Shown here: piece by piece, positions 1 through 7,761 of the stretch
Position numbering within the stretch: position 1 is the first letter of the stretch
How the letters are laid out: each line of letters begins with the position of its first letter
Source of the DNA: Gammaproteobacteria bacterium
Lineage (GTDB): Bacteria > Pseudomonadota > Gammaproteobacteria > J113
Reading direction: 5' to 3'
Assembly: GCA_003694425.1 (NCBI GenBank)
Contig: RFJX01000231.1
Location: 1 to 14,143, forward strand
DNA length: 14,143 bases
Program-made: the position numbers and the translations under genes
Notes under the pieces: model-generated
What the model was told of the DNA's origin: nothing
The model's database searches: none
The model's input: the letters and a program-made list of their open reading frames with translations, nothing else

Positions 1-313
1 CCTCCGGGATCTGGCGCTCGCGCAGGGTGGCTCCGGCGCTGGCGGCGGTGTTGATGCGGAACTGGGAAGCGACGCCGGAGACCTCGAGAAAGAGCGGGGT
101 GTCCCGGTAGCGCAGGCGGACCAGGTTCAGCAGCAGTTGCTGGTCGGTGGTCCGCTGGATGGCGATGTTGTAGTCGTTGCTCGAGTGGCGGATCCGTTCC
201 GGTCCGATACGGGCACAGGCGCCCAGGAACAGGGGCAGCAACAGCACGAGCAGCACAGGTCGCGATGGGATCGTGGTGCGCGGGCGCCTGCCGCTGGCCG
301 GCAGTCGGTTCAT
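1..313 (-). CDS. Outer-membrane lipoprotein, partial (C-terminus off the left edge)
   Basis: The reading frame starts at ATG 313-311 and stays open to the window edge, giving the first ~104 residues. The N-terminus is basic (several Arg in residues 3-18), followed by a Leu-rich stretch and a lipobox-like LGAC with Cys33, so it looks like a lipoprotein signal with an unusually long n-region. Alanine at +2 does not signal inner-membrane retention, so outer-membrane sorting is expected. The mature part carries a stretch reading roughly YNIAIQRTTDQQLLLNLVRL followed by RYRDTPLFLEV. I associate this pattern with an uncharacterised proteobacterial lipoprotein family, but I cannot name a function. 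Its ATG overlaps the stop of the upstream phytase-like gene in an ATGA, so the two are probably translationally coupled and co-transcribed. The lipoprotein call is firm; the role is unknown. Confidence 0.8.
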   Translation of the reverse strand, partial: MNRLPASGRRPRTTIPSRPVLLVLLLPLFLGACARIGPERIRHSSNDYNIAIQRTTDQQLLLNLVRLRYRDTPLFLEVSGVASQFRINTAASAGATLRERQIPE

Positions 314-1296
314 GGGCCTTCCTCCAGCAGTTCGAAGTAGACCAGCAGGGTCTTCTGGATGGCGCTCTGGTTGTCGTCGCTGACCATGAAATAGCGCCGC
401 CCGTGATGGTGGGCCAGACCCTCGAAGTTGTCCACCCGCCACCCCTCGGAGCTGTTGAACCGGAAGACCTCGCGGACCGCTGCCGCGCCTCCGCCCGGTG
501 CCGGGTGCAGCCTTCTCAGGGCGAAGACCACCGGCTGGAAGAAGCTCCGGTAGACCCGCTCGAGCAGCAGGACCCGGTCATCACCCAGGCCGGCCATCCC
601 GACCTGGTCACTGTGCTCCGGATCCAGCGGCGGATAGGACCAGGAATCACCCGCCAGTCCATAGAGGCGGAATTCCCGTGCCGGCGTCCCCTTCAGGGGT
701 TTCTGGGGCGCGGTGAGCCAGCCCAGAAGGGGGCTCCAGGTAAGCGATTCCAGGGCCGCGTTGCGCCCCCTGTAGTGCTTCGCGTCAGCGAGCGGCGGCG
801 GCAGCTCGAGGGCCTCGAGGAACCTCCCGTCGGGCCGGTGCAGCCAGATCCGCGGCTCCACCTCGTAGGAGACGGCGAGCAGCGTGTCTCCAGCCACGCC
901 GTTGTCGCCCTGGCGGATGGCGAGACCTTCGGCGTCCCGTTGCCCCTTCGCGAGGGGTCTGCCGGCCGGACCCTGCAGGGGATGGGTCGAGAGCAGCTCC
1001 ACGCCGGCCAGATAGTGGTCCTGATCGAAGCGGGGCTTCAGGTGCACCAGATAGCCCTCGTCAGAAACGGCATAGAGCACCCCTTCGTCTTCGTCCCAGG
1101 CCAGGCCGGAGAGCTCCACCGCCGCGCGGCCGTCCGTGGTGGCGGTTCCGAGTTTCAGGGCGCCAAGCAGGCGGATCCCGCCCACCACGCTGCCGGCCGG
1201 GTGCTCCCGGGAGAGCTCGAAGGGCTGGCCGATCTCGACTGCCCGCACGGCGGTGACCGCGCACAGCAGCAACAGCAAAAGGGGGGGCAACTTCAT
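310..1296 (-). CDS. Secreted esterase-like/phytase-like beta-propeller protein
   Basis: The protein has 328 residues. It begins with a clear signal peptide: M-K-L-P-P, a run of six Leu, then AVTAVRA with likely cleavage near residue 19, so the product should be periplasmic or exported. The mature region has the repeats typical of the 'esterase-like activity of phytase' domain (PF13449 type): ELSGLAWDEDEGVLYAVSDEG at about 61-81, DAEGLAI near the middle, and a C-terminal NFEGLA then FMVSDDNQS. Such proteins are predicted six-bladed propellers, and actual phytase activity has rarely been shown. The open frame runs further upstream, but ATG 1296 is chosen because only it places a signal peptide at the N-terminus. 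No strong Shine-Dalgarno sequence precedes it. The stop overlaps the start of the downstream lipoprotein gene by 4 nt. The substrate is unknown. Confidence 0.8.
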   Translation of the reverse strand: MKLPPLLLLLLCAVTAVRAVEIGQPFELSREHPAGSVVGGIRLLGALKLGTATTDGRAAVELSGLAWDEDEGVLYAVSDEGYLVHLKPRFDQDHYLAGVELLSTHPLQGPAGRPLAKGQRDAEGLAIRQGDNGVAGDTLLAVSYEVEPRIWLHRPDGRFLEALELPPPLADAKHYRGRNAALESLTWSPLLGWLTAPQKPLKGTPAREFRLYGLAGDSWSYPPLDPEHSDQVGMAGLGDDRVLLLERVYRSFFQPVVFALRRLHPAPGGGAAAVREVFRFNSSEGWRVDNFEGLAHHHGRRYFMVSDDNQSAIQKTLLVYFELLEEGP

Positions 1297-1371
1297 GACC
1301 GGGCTATGATACCGTAAGTCGACATGCCGACCGCGTCGGGAAGCGGGCAACAGGCTGGAGGTGCCGGGATC

Positions 1372-1758
1372 GTGTCGGAGCGGATCTTTCTGGTTCTGGG
1401 GGCGCTGCTTAGTGCCCTGGCGGTGGCATTCGCCGCCTGGAGTGCCCACGCCCTGGCCGGGACCCTGAGCGCCGATGACCTCCGTCGCTTCGAAACCGCT
1501 CTGCGCTACCAGCAATGGCACGCCCTGGGCCTGTTTCTCACCGGCCTGGCAGGGACCGTTCTCCCGGGCAGCCCGGCCCTGCGCTGGGCGGGATGGCTTT
1601 TGCTGGCCGGTGTGCTGCTCTTTTCCGGCAGCCTCTATCTGCTCGTCCTGAGCGGCTGGGCCGGGTGGGCCCGCTTCACCCCCTTCGGGGGCATGAGCCT
1701 CATCTGCGGCTGGCTGTTGCTGGCGGTGGCCGTGGCAACGGCGGGCAGGGGGCGGTGA
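1372..1758 (+). CDS. DUF423 family small integral membrane protein
   Basis: This 128-residue protein is almost wholly hydrophobic, with four predicted membrane helices (about residues 5-24, 45-65, 70-92 and 102-122). The pattern GALLSALAVAFAAWSAHAL near the N-terminus, LRYQQWHALGLF in the middle and a C-terminal TPFGGMSLICGW is characteristic of the DUF423 (YgdD/YwdK-like) inner-membrane family. The biochemical role of that family is not established. GTG 1372 is preferred over an in-frame ATG at 1324 because it gives the usual family length, places the first helix at the N-terminus and has a GGAGG at 1357-1361 upstream. The stop overlaps the GTG of the membrane-fusion gene (GTGA), so it heads the RND operon. 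The positional link does not show a functional one. Confidence 0.85.
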   Translation: MSERIFLVLGALLSALAVAFAAWSAHALAGTLSADDLRRFETALRYQQWHALGLFLTGLAGTVLPGSPALRWAGWLLLAGVLLFSGSLYLLVLSGWAGWARFTPFGGMSLICGWLLLAVAVATAGRGR

Positions 1759-2807
1759 GGCGCAGTCTCCGTATTGTCTGGATGGCCCTGCTCCTGCAGG
1801 CAGGGGGGGCGCTGGCGGACCCCCCGGAACCCCCACCGGTAGTCACCGTGGCCGAGGCCGAACAGCGTCACTTCGCCCCGGTCCTCTGGGTGGCCGGGAC
1901 GGTGATCCCCCGGCTCGACGCGCGGGTCGCGGCCGAGGTCGCCGGCAGGCTGGTGGAGGTGGCGGAGGTGGGGACCCGGGTACGCAAGGGTGAGCTGCTG
2001 GCGCGGCTGGATGACCGCGACTACCGCCTGCTGCGCCAGGAGGCCATCGCGATGGTCTCGCAACTGCAGGCCCAGCTGCGCTTCGCCAGTCAGGAGGTGA
2101 GCAGACTGGAGAAACTGGCCCGGCAGAACAACGCCGCCCGCAACCGTCTGGACGAGGTGCTCTCGGAGCGGGACCGCATCGCCGGTGAGCTGAAGGCGGC
2201 CCGGGTGCGGCTGCAGTTGCGCCAGCTGCAACTGGAGAAGAGCGCCATCGCGGCCCCGTTCGATGGCGTGGTGACCGAACGCTCCCGGAGTCCGGGGGAG
2301 TGGGTGGACAGTGGTGACCCGGTGGTGCGGCTGGTCGATCCGGAGCGGCTCGAGGTCACCGCCAGCGTCCCCCAGTCCGCCCTCGGATTTCTCCGTGAGG
2401 GGCTGAGACTGACGGTGGCGGACGAGCGGGGCGAGACCCGCGCCCGGGTCAGGGCCCTGGTCCCGGTGGGAGACGAGCGCTCCCGCCTCTATGAATTGCG
2501 CCTGCTGCTGGAGGGGACGGCCTGGCGGGCCGGACACGTGGTGCGGGTGGCGGTCCCGCTGAAGGCTCCGGAGCTGGTCCTGATGGTCCCGCGCGACGCC
2601 CTGGTCCTGCGCCAGGAGGGGACCTGGGTCTACCGCATCGACCACGAGGGGCGTGCCGAGCGGGTGCCGGTGGAGCCGGGCGCGGGGGAGGGGGACTGGA
2701 TTGCGGTTAGCGGGGCCCTCGAAGCCGGCGATCGGGTCGTGGTCACGGGCAACGAACGGCTGCGCCCGGGCCAGGAGGTACGGGTGCAGGAGCCGGTCTC
2801 GCCGTGA
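1755..2807 (+). CDS. RND efflux periplasmic adaptor (membrane fusion protein)
   Basis: The protein has 350 residues from GTG 1755, which overlaps the previous stop; a GGGGG-rich stretch lies just upstream. A signal peptide ends near residue 21 (GGALA before DPPEP). The first half of the split lipoyl domain is GTRVRKGELLARLD at about 73-86. An alpha-helical hairpin rich in Gln, Leu and Arg spans about 90-162, and the second lipoyl half is AIAAPFDGVV at about 165-173. Beta-barrel and membrane-proximal domains follow, ending with VVVTGNERLRPGQEV. This is the HlyD/AcrA-type adaptor that bridges an inner-membrane RND pump to an outer-membrane channel. There is no lipobox, so it is probably a soluble periplasmic form. 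Its stop overlaps the GTG of the RND permease. No outer-membrane channel gene is adjacent. The substrate cannot be inferred. Confidence 0.92.
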   Translation: MRRSLRIVWMALLLQAGGALADPPEPPPVVTVAEAEQRHFAPVLWVAGTVIPRLDARVAAEVAGRLVEVAEVGTRVRKGELLARLDDRDYRLLRQEAIAMVSQLQAQLRFASQEVSRLEKLARQNNAARNRLDEVLSERDRIAGELKAARVRLQLRQLQLEKSAIAAPFDGVVTERSRSPGEWVDSGDPVVRLVDPERLEVTASVPQSALGFLREGLRLTVADERGETRARVRALVPVGDERSRLYELRLLLEGTAWRAGHVVRVAVPLKAPELVLMVPRDALVLRQEGTWVYRIDHEGRAERVPVEPGAGEGDWIAVSGALEAGDRVVVTGNERLRPGQEVRVQEPVSP

Positions 2808-4228
2808 CGCTCACCCGGCTGTCGCTCCACAACCCGGTCGGGGTGGTGGTGGCCGTCCTGCTGGGGGTGCTGTTCGGGAGCATCGCCCTGACCCGGCTGC
2901 CGGTCCAGCTCACCCCGGAGGTGGAGGAGCCGGAGATCAGCATCACCACCAGCTGGCGGGCGGCGGCCCCGGCGGAGGTGGAGGCGGAGATCATCGAGCC
3001 CCAGGAGGAGGCCCTGCGGGGGCTCCCCGGCGTCACCAGGATGCTCTCCAGGGCGAGGCGGGGTCGGGGTGAGATCACCCTCACCTTCGCCGTGGGCAGC
3101 GACCTGGGGCGCGCGCTGCTGGAGGTCCTGAGCCGCCTCAACCAGGTCCCCTCCTACCCCGAGGATGCAGACGAGCCGGTGCTCTCCTCCATCGGGGGCG
3201 ATGCCCGCGCCATCGCCTGGTTCATCATCAAGACCCTGCCCGGCAACGACCGGGACATCTCCGGTTATCAGGACTTCGTCGAGGAGGTGGTGCAGACCCG
3301 CTTCGAACGGGTCCCCGGCATCGCCCGCTCGGAGGTCTACGGCGGCCGGGAGCGCGAGGTGCGGATCACCTTCGACCCCTATCGCGCCGCCGCCCTCGGC
3401 GTGGAGCTGCCGGTGCTGGCCCGGCTCGCGGGCAGCGGGGACGACGTCTCCGCCGGCTTCGCCGACGTCGGCAAGCGCAGCTATACGGTCCGTTTCGAGG
3501 GGACCTACCAGGTGCCGGAGCTGGCCGACCTGATCATCGACTGGCGCGCCGGCAAACCGGTCTATCTGCGCGACATCGCCACGGTGGAGGAAAGGCTGCA
3601 GGATCGGGAGAGCTTCGTCATCACCGGCGGCAGCCTCTCCATGGCGGTGAACGCCAAGCGCGAGGGCGGAGTCAACGTGCTGCAGGCGATGGCCGGCCTG
3701 CGCGAGGCGGCGGAGGAGCTTCGAACCGGGCCGCTGGCGCGCGCCGGGCTGACCATCGAGCAGGTCTACGACGAGACCACCTACATCCACCGCGCCCTGC
3801 GCATGCTGCGCAACAATCTCGGGCTGGGGGTGGTCCTGGCTGTGGCGGTCCTCTGGTGGTTCCTGCGCCGGCTGCGCGCCACCCTGGTCGTGGCCCTCTC
3901 GATCCCGCTCTGCCTGCTGATCACCTTCCTGGTCCTGGAACTGGCCGGCCGCACCCTCAATGTCATCTCCCTGGCGGGTCTCGCCTTCGCCGTGGGCATG
4001 GTCCTGGATGCCAGCATCGTGGTGCTGGAGAACATCGTCCGGCTGCGGGAAGAGGGCGAGAAGCCCGCCGCCGCCTCCGCCCACGGTGCCGGCCAGGTCT
4101 GGCCCGCCCTGCTTGCCTCCACCGCCACCACCATCGCCATCTTTCTCCCGGTGGTCTTTCTGCGGGACGAGGCGGGGCAGCTCTTCGCCGATCTCGCCCT
4201 CGCCATCTCCGCGGCGGTGAGCGCCTAG
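2804..4228 (+). CDS. RND permease, N-terminal fragment ending at the amber codon
   Basis: As written, translation from GTG 2804 stops after 474 residues. The product has TM1, the PN1/PC1 porter subdomains, the first docking-domain part and TM2-TM5, plus the first half of TM6. It lacks the second porter repeat and TM7-TM12. RND pumps need both repeats, so this fragment alone should not transport. It carries the TM4 aspartate (Asp402) of the proton relay. If the amber codon is real and not suppressed, this is a dead truncated membrane protein. It is listed separately because automatic callers will report it as a gene. Confidence 0.75.
   Translation: MTLTRLSLHNPVGVVVAVLLGVLFGSIALTRLPVQLTPEVEEPEISITTSWRAAAPAEVEAEIIEPQEEALRGLPGVTRMLSRARRGRGEITLTFAVGSDLGRALLEVLSRLNQVPSYPEDADEPVLSSIGGDARAIAWFIIKTLPGNDRDISGYQDFVEEVVQTRFERVPGIARSEVYGGREREVRITFDPYRAAALGVELPVLARLAGSGDDVSAGFADVGKRSYTVRFEGTYQVPELADLIIDWRAGKPVYLRDIATVEERLQDRESFVITGGSLSMAVNAKREGGVNVLQAMAGLREAAEELRTGPLARAGLTIEQVYDETTYIHRALRMLRNNLGLGVVLAVAVLWWFLRRLRATLVVALSIPLCLLITFLVLELAGRTLNVISLAGLAFAVGMVLDASIVVLENIVRLREEGEKPAAASAHGAGQVWPALLASTATTIAIFLPVVFLRDEAGQLFADLALAISAAVSA
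4226..4228 (+). other. In-frame amber (TAG) codon in the RND permease gene
   Basis: The local frame reads GCG GTG AGC GCC TAG CTG CTG GTG. Codons on both sides belong to the same frame and the same TM6 helix (AISAAVSA, stop, LLVAVSVVP), so there is no frameshift, only a nonsense codon. The AcrB TM6 pattern SVLVAL places Ser at this point. No stop-codon-recoding element or suppressor tRNA gene is visible in the window. Confidence 0.9.
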
Positions 4229-4234
4229 CTGCTG

Positions 4235-5839
4235 GTGGCGGTCTCCGTGGTGCCCGCGGCGGCGGTCGGCTGGCTGCGGTTGCGGCCGGAGCGGGACCCC
4301 CACCGGGTCGTCTGGGACGGGCTCACCTCGCTGCTGATGTCCCTCACCGGCGGCCCGCTGCGCCGCGGGCTCTGGATCGCCGGGCTGCTGGTCCTGGGAC
4401 TGCTGCTCACCCTGCGCCTGCTGCCCCGCGCCGACTATCTGCCGGAGGGCAACCGCAATCTGGTCTTCGCCTTCATCCTGCCGCCGCCGGGGGCCAACGT
4501 GGAGTTCATCGAACGGGTCATGGGCCGGACGGTGATCGAGCGCCTCGCGCCTCACCTCAGGGGAGAACGGGAGCCGGTGGTACGCCACTACTTCTTCGTC
4601 GCCGTTCCCAGGGGGGTCTTCATGGGGGTCCGGGCCAGGGACCCGGAGCAGGCGGGGGCGCTGGTGCCGCTGGTCAACGAGGTGGTGGGCGGATTTCCGG
4701 ACACCCTGGCCTTCGCCCGCCGTGCCTCGCTGTTCGGCGGCTTCGGTGAGGGGCGGACCATCGACATGGAGCTGCAGGGGCGTGACATCGGTCGGGTGAT
4801 GGCCGCGGCGCAGAGCGCCTTCGGCCTGATCCGGCAGACCCTGCCAGGGGCCACGGTACGCCCTCTGCCGGGGCTGGAGCTGGCCGAACCGGAACTCAGG
4901 CTCCATCCACGGGAGCGCCGACTGGCCGAGGCGGGCTGGGACCGCAAGGTCGCCGCCTCGGTGGTCCGGGCGCTGGGCGACGGCCTCTATGTGGGGGACT
5001 GGTTCGACGGCGAGCAGACCCGCGACATCATCCTGCGGACCCGGCCCTGGAAGAGCCCCGGTGAACTGGAGGCGCTGCCCCTTGCGACCCCGTCCGCGGG
5101 GGTCCTGCCGCTGTCCGAACTGATGCGCATGGAGCGGACCGCCGGACCGGCGGAGCTGCGGCGGGTCGACCGCAGGCGCACCGTCACCCTGCAGGTCTCG
5201 CCGCCGCAGGCGGTCTCGCTGGAGGAGGCGCTGGAGAAGCTGAAGCGGGAGGTGGCGCCCCGGATCGCCGATCTCCTGCCCGCCGATGGCGGGATCCGCT
5301 ATGGCGGCACCGCCGACAAGCTGAAACAGGCCCTGTCGAGCATGTCCGGGAGCTTCCTGCTGGCGGTCGCCATCCTCTACCTGCTGATGAGCGCCCTGTT
5401 CCGCTCCTTCCGCGACAGCCTGCTGGTGATCCTGACCCTGCCGCTCGCCACCGTCGGCGGTGTGATAGGATTGCAGCTCCTCAACCGCTACACCTTCCAG
5501 CCCATGGACCTGCTGACCATGATCGGCTTCATCATCCTGCTCGGCCTGGTGGTCAACAATGCCATCCTCCTGGTCCATCAGACCCGCGCCGCGGAGCGCG
5601 ACGGCCTGCCCCGGAGGGAGGCGGTGCGGCAAGCGGTCCGGGTGCGCCTGCGCCCCATCTTCATGAGCACCCTGACCAGCATCTTCGGCATGCTCCCTCT
5701 GATGCTGATGCCCGGTGCCGGCAGCGAACTCTACCGCGGTCTGGCCACGGTGATCGTGGGCGGGATGACGACGAGCCTGCTGTTCACCCTGCTGCTGCTG
5801 CCGAGCCTGCTGCGCCTGGGCGAGGGCCGCAGGGCATGA
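4235..5839 (+). CDS. RND permease, C-terminal fragment after the amber codon
   Basis: This frame is identical to that of the upstream fragment. The first possible start after the TAG is GTG 4235, with a GGTGAG 13 nt upstream, so weak re-initiation is conceivable. It gives 534 residues: the end of TM6, TM7, the second porter repeat (QGRDIGRVMAAAQ and the LPGLELAEPELRL region), then TM8-TM12 with GLVVNNAILLVH and RLRPIFMSTL. Its stop overlaps the next gene by ATGA, as expected for the natural 3' end of the operon's pump gene. It is almost certainly the second half of one original gene and not an independent protein. Confidence 0.7.
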   Translation: MAVSVVPAAAVGWLRLRPERDPHRVVWDGLTSLLMSLTGGPLRRGLWIAGLLVLGLLLTLRLLPRADYLPEGNRNLVFAFILPPPGANVEFIERVMGRTVIERLAPHLRGEREPVVRHYFFVAVPRGVFMGVRARDPEQAGALVPLVNEVVGGFPDTLAFARRASLFGGFGEGRTIDMELQGRDIGRVMAAAQSAFGLIRQTLPGATVRPLPGLELAEPELRLHPRERRLAEAGWDRKVAASVVRALGDGLYVGDWFDGEQTRDIILRTRPWKSPGELEALPLATPSAGVLPLSELMRMERTAGPAELRRVDRRRTVTLQVSPPQAVSLEEALEKLKREVAPRIADLLPADGGIRYGGTADKLKQALSSMSGSFLLAVAILYLLMSALFRSFRDSLLVILTLPLATVGGVIGLQLLNRYTFQPMDLLTMIGFIILLGLVVNNAILLVHQTRAAERDGLPRREAVRQAVRVRLRPIFMSTLTSIFGMLPLMLMPGAGSELYRGLATVIVGGMTTSLLFTLLLLPSLLRLGEGRRA

Positions 5840-6573
5840 CCCGACTGGCCATCGCCTGCCTGGCATTGCTGCTGGCGGGGTGCGGGGGGAAGGATGGAAA
5901 CGGGCTGTTTCCGGTCAGGGAGGGACTCTACCGGGAATATGCCTACCGGATAAAGAACATGGACATCGAAATCCCCCTGCGGATGACCGTCCTCAGCCTG
6001 GGCGTGCGCGAGAGCGGCGGGGAAAGGGTCGCGGTGGAACTGGTCAACGGCCAGGTCCCGCGGGCGTATCGCATCGACGACAGTGGGGTCTGGCGCCTGC
6101 CGGCCAGGTTCTGGGCGGACGAATGGGTCTCCCTGATCGAGAAATACCGGGCGGTCTCCGAGCTGGAGAAGGAGATCGGCGCCCAGACCCACCGGTTGCT
6201 GCCCTTCCCGCCGGAGCAGGGCACCACCTGGGAGGACACCATCGTCACCGAGGTCCTGGAGGTGGTGATCGCCCCATTCCGCCGCCACTTCCGCATCGAG
6301 GTCCCGGTCCGCATGCGCTACCGCATCGAGGCGGTGGATGAACGGGTCAGCGTGCCCGCGGGGAACTACAGCGGCTGCATCCGGGTCCACGGGAGCGGAA
6401 GCGCCAAGTACGTGGGCGATGTCTACATCGAAAACGGCCACGTCTTCGTGGAGCAGGACGAGTGGTACTGTCCGGGCGTCGGCCTGACCCGGGCCCACCG
6501 GCTGGAGAAGACGGATACCGATGTCCTGAAGCAGGGTACCTTCGACCTGGAGCTGGTCCATGCAGAGGGCTGA
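5836..6573 (+). CDS. Uncharacterised outer-membrane lipoprotein, last gene of the RND operon
   Basis: The protein has 245 residues starting at ATG 5836, inside an ATGA overlap with the permease stop. The N-terminus MTRLAIACLALLLAGC is a short, standard lipoprotein signal with lipid-accepting Cys16. Gly at +2 predicts outer-membrane delivery. The mature domain looks beta-rich, with alternating charged and hydrophobic strands. It includes a GLYREYAYRIKN stretch, a central HRLLPFPPEQGTTWED segment and a conserved-looking VPAGNYSGCIRVHG, then WYCPGVGLTR near the C-terminus. The VPAGxYxxC and YxPGVGL elements resemble those of small beta-sheet periplasmic or lipoprotein domains (DUF3108-like), but I cannot assign a family. 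Its coupling to the pump genes suggests it is made together with the transporter, for example as an accessory. That role is inference. Confidence 0.8.
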   Translation: MTRLAIACLALLLAGCGGKDGNGLFPVREGLYREYAYRIKNMDIEIPLRMTVLSLGVRESGGERVAVELVNGQVPRAYRIDDSGVWRLPARFWADEWVSLIEKYRAVSELEKEIGAQTHRLLPFPPEQGTTWEDTIVTEVLEVVIAPFRRHFRIEVPVRMRYRIEAVDERVSVPAGNYSGCIRVHGSGSAKYVGDVYIENGHVFVEQDEWYCPGVGLTRAHRLEKTDTDVLKQGTFDLELVHAEG

Positions 6574-6678
6574 GACGAACGACGCGGAGCGGACAGGACG
6601 GGTGCCGGGGGCATCGACGTGACCGGTCACCGTCTGTCCGGGCAACAAGGCCATGGCCGGGAGCAGGCCCGGGCTGGC

Positions 6679-7683
6679 GTGATATCCGTGGCGCGCCTGC
6701 CTTCCCTGTACAGCCGCTCGAGCCGGTTGCTCCCGTGGCTTCTCGCCCCGCTGTTCCTGCTGACGCCGCTGGCGGCCCGGGCCGACCACTTCCTCCTCCC
6801 GGCCGGGGAGGGCGCGGTGATCGGGCGGGTAGAGCGCGTCACCACCAGCCGCAGCGACACCCTCTCGGACATCGCCCGCGAACACGGTGTCGGCTACCGG
6901 GAGATCACCCTGGCCAATCCGGGAATCGACCCCTGGCTGCCCGGTGAGGGCACCAGCGTCGTGGTCCCGGGGCGCTACGTCCTGCCGGACGCACCCCGCC
7001 ATGGCATCGTCATCAACATCCCCGAGATGCGGCTCTACTTCTATCCGCCGGCCGGCGAAGGGCCCGCCGAGGTTGTGACCTATCCCATCAGCATCGGCCG
7101 ACAGGACTGGCGCACCCCCCTGGGGGAGACGCGGATCGTCGCCAAACGGGCCAATCCCGCCTGGTATCCCCCCGAATCGATCCGCCGGGAGCATGCCGAG
7201 AAGGGAGACCCCCTGCCCAGGGTGGTCCCCGCCGGCGAGGACAATCCGCTCGGCGCCTATGCCCTGAAGCTCGCCATGCCCGGCTATCTGCTGCACGGGA
7301 CCAACAAGCCCTATGGCCTCGGGATGCGGGTCTCGCACGGCTGCATCCGGCTCTATCCCCGCCACATCGAGGAGCTGTTCAATCAGGTGCAGGTGGGCAC
7401 GCCGGTCACCCTGGTGAACCAGCCGATCAAGGCGGGCTGGCTGGGCGACGAGCTCTACCTGGAGGTGCACCCCCCGCTGGAGGAGGACAGGGAGCAGTTC
7501 CGCGACCGTTACTCCATCGCCATCGATGCCGTTCTCCGGGCCTCCTCCCGGCTGCCGGTGATCGACTGGAGGGCCCTCGAACGGGTGGTCGGGCAGAGCG
7601 ACGGCATTCCGGCCGTGATCGGCCATGCCCGGGAACCGGTGGAGGCCCGTCAGGGAGAGCCGCCGCTCGCCGCCTCACCCTGA
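6679..7683 (+). CDS. LysM-containing L,D-transpeptidase (YkuD family, ErfK/YbiS-like)
   Basis: From GTG 6679 the protein has 334 residues: an Arg-rich n-region, a Leu-rich signal sequence ending in LAARA, a LysM-like module (about 57-103, with SDTLSDIAREHGVGYREI and NPGIDPWLPGEG), then a YkuD catalytic domain. The active site HGTNKPYGLGMRVSHGCIRL contains His206, His220 and the catalytic Cys222. A ~90-residue C-terminal tail follows. Such periplasmic enzymes make 3-3 peptidoglycan crosslinks or attach Braun lipoprotein to meso-diaminopimelate. The ErfK/YbiS-like build with an N-terminal LysM favours the anchoring role. The convergent neighbour encodes an Lpp-like protein ending in Lys, a plausible substrate. 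The start is uncertain: GTG 6619 (preceded by GGGGG) and GTG 6688 are in frame, and all three give the same mature protein. About 105 nt with no obvious signal separate it from the previous gene. Confidence 0.9.
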   Translation: MISVARLPSLYSRSSRLLPWLLAPLFLLTPLAARADHFLLPAGEGAVIGRVERVTTSRSDTLSDIAREHGVGYREITLANPGIDPWLPGEGTSVVVPGRYVLPDAPRHGIVINIPEMRLYFYPPAGEGPAEVVTYPISIGRQDWRTPLGETRIVAKRANPAWYPPESIRREHAEKGDPLPRVVPAGEDNPLGAYALKLAMPGYLLHGTNKPYGLGMRVSHGCIRLYPRHIEELFNQVQVGTPVTLVNQPIKAGWLGDELYLEVHPPLEEDREQFRDRYSIAIDAVLRASSRLPVIDWRALERVVGQSDGIPAVIGHAREPVEARQGEPPLAASP

Positions 7684-7715
7684 ACGCACTGGCCGGCACA
7701 TCTGGAAACACAAGA

Positions 7716-7743
7716 AAAAAAGCCCGCGGATGCGGGCTTTTTT
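7716..7743. terminator. Bidirectional Rho-independent terminator
   Basis: A 12-bp perfect inverted repeat, AAAAAAGCCCGC / GCGGGCTTTTTT, encloses a GGAT loop. GC-rich stem bases are flanked by A on one side and T on the other, so it terminates in both directions. It sits between the convergent L,D-transpeptidase and lpp-like genes and serves both. Confidence 0.93.
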
Positions 7744-7761
7744 CCGGTCAGCAGGGATCCC

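Larger units (their letters stand above)
2804..5839 (+). pseudogene. RND efflux permease interrupted by an in-frame amber codon
   Basis: Read through one TAG at 4226-4228, this frame encodes a complete 1011-codon inner-membrane RND pump, the normal family length. It starts at GTG 2804 (GTGA overlap with the adaptor gene) and ends in an ATGA overlap with the lipoprotein gene. TM1 is near residues 10-30, followed by the first porter domain (LPVQLTPEVEEPEISITT). TM4 carries GMVLDASIVVLEN with Asp402, the counterpart of AcrB Asp407; Ala403 replaces the second Asp. The second porter region follows, then TM10 with LGLVVNNAILLVH (Asn918 where AcrB has Lys940) and RLRPIFMSTLTSIFG. The stop is in the middle of TM6, where alignment by eye to AcrB suggests a Ser. 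A single C-to-A change (TCG to TAG) would explain it. Both halves are otherwise undamaged, so the change is recent, suppressed or a sequence error. Confidence 0.8.

Noticed and set aside
1305..1310. TATGAT as a -10 box for the DUF423 operon, and TATCAT on the other strand for the phytase-like gene
   Set aside because: No acceptable -35 hexamer at 16-18 nt on either strand, so not listed as promoters.
1297..1836. Upstream extension of the phytase-like open frame to 1836
   Set aside because: It would bury the signal peptide internally and run antisense to the whole DUF423 gene; ATG 1296 is the natural start.
4226..4228. Pyrrolysine or other programmed recoding of the TAG
   Set aside because: RND pumps have no known pyrrolysine site, and no recoding element or pyl gene is visible. 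A nonsense mutation or error is simpler.
2630..5866. Very long antisense open frame (over 1000 codons) opposite the adaptor/RND genes
   Set aside because: Its translation is Gln/Gly/His/Asp-rich with no hydrophobic core or family motif, typical of the complement of GC-rich membrane-protein codons. The plus strand carries clear RND homology.
5731..7626. Long antisense open frame opposite the lipoprotein and L,D-transpeptidase genes
   Set aside because: Same GC-bias artefact; the plus-strand genes have signal peptides and active-site motifs.
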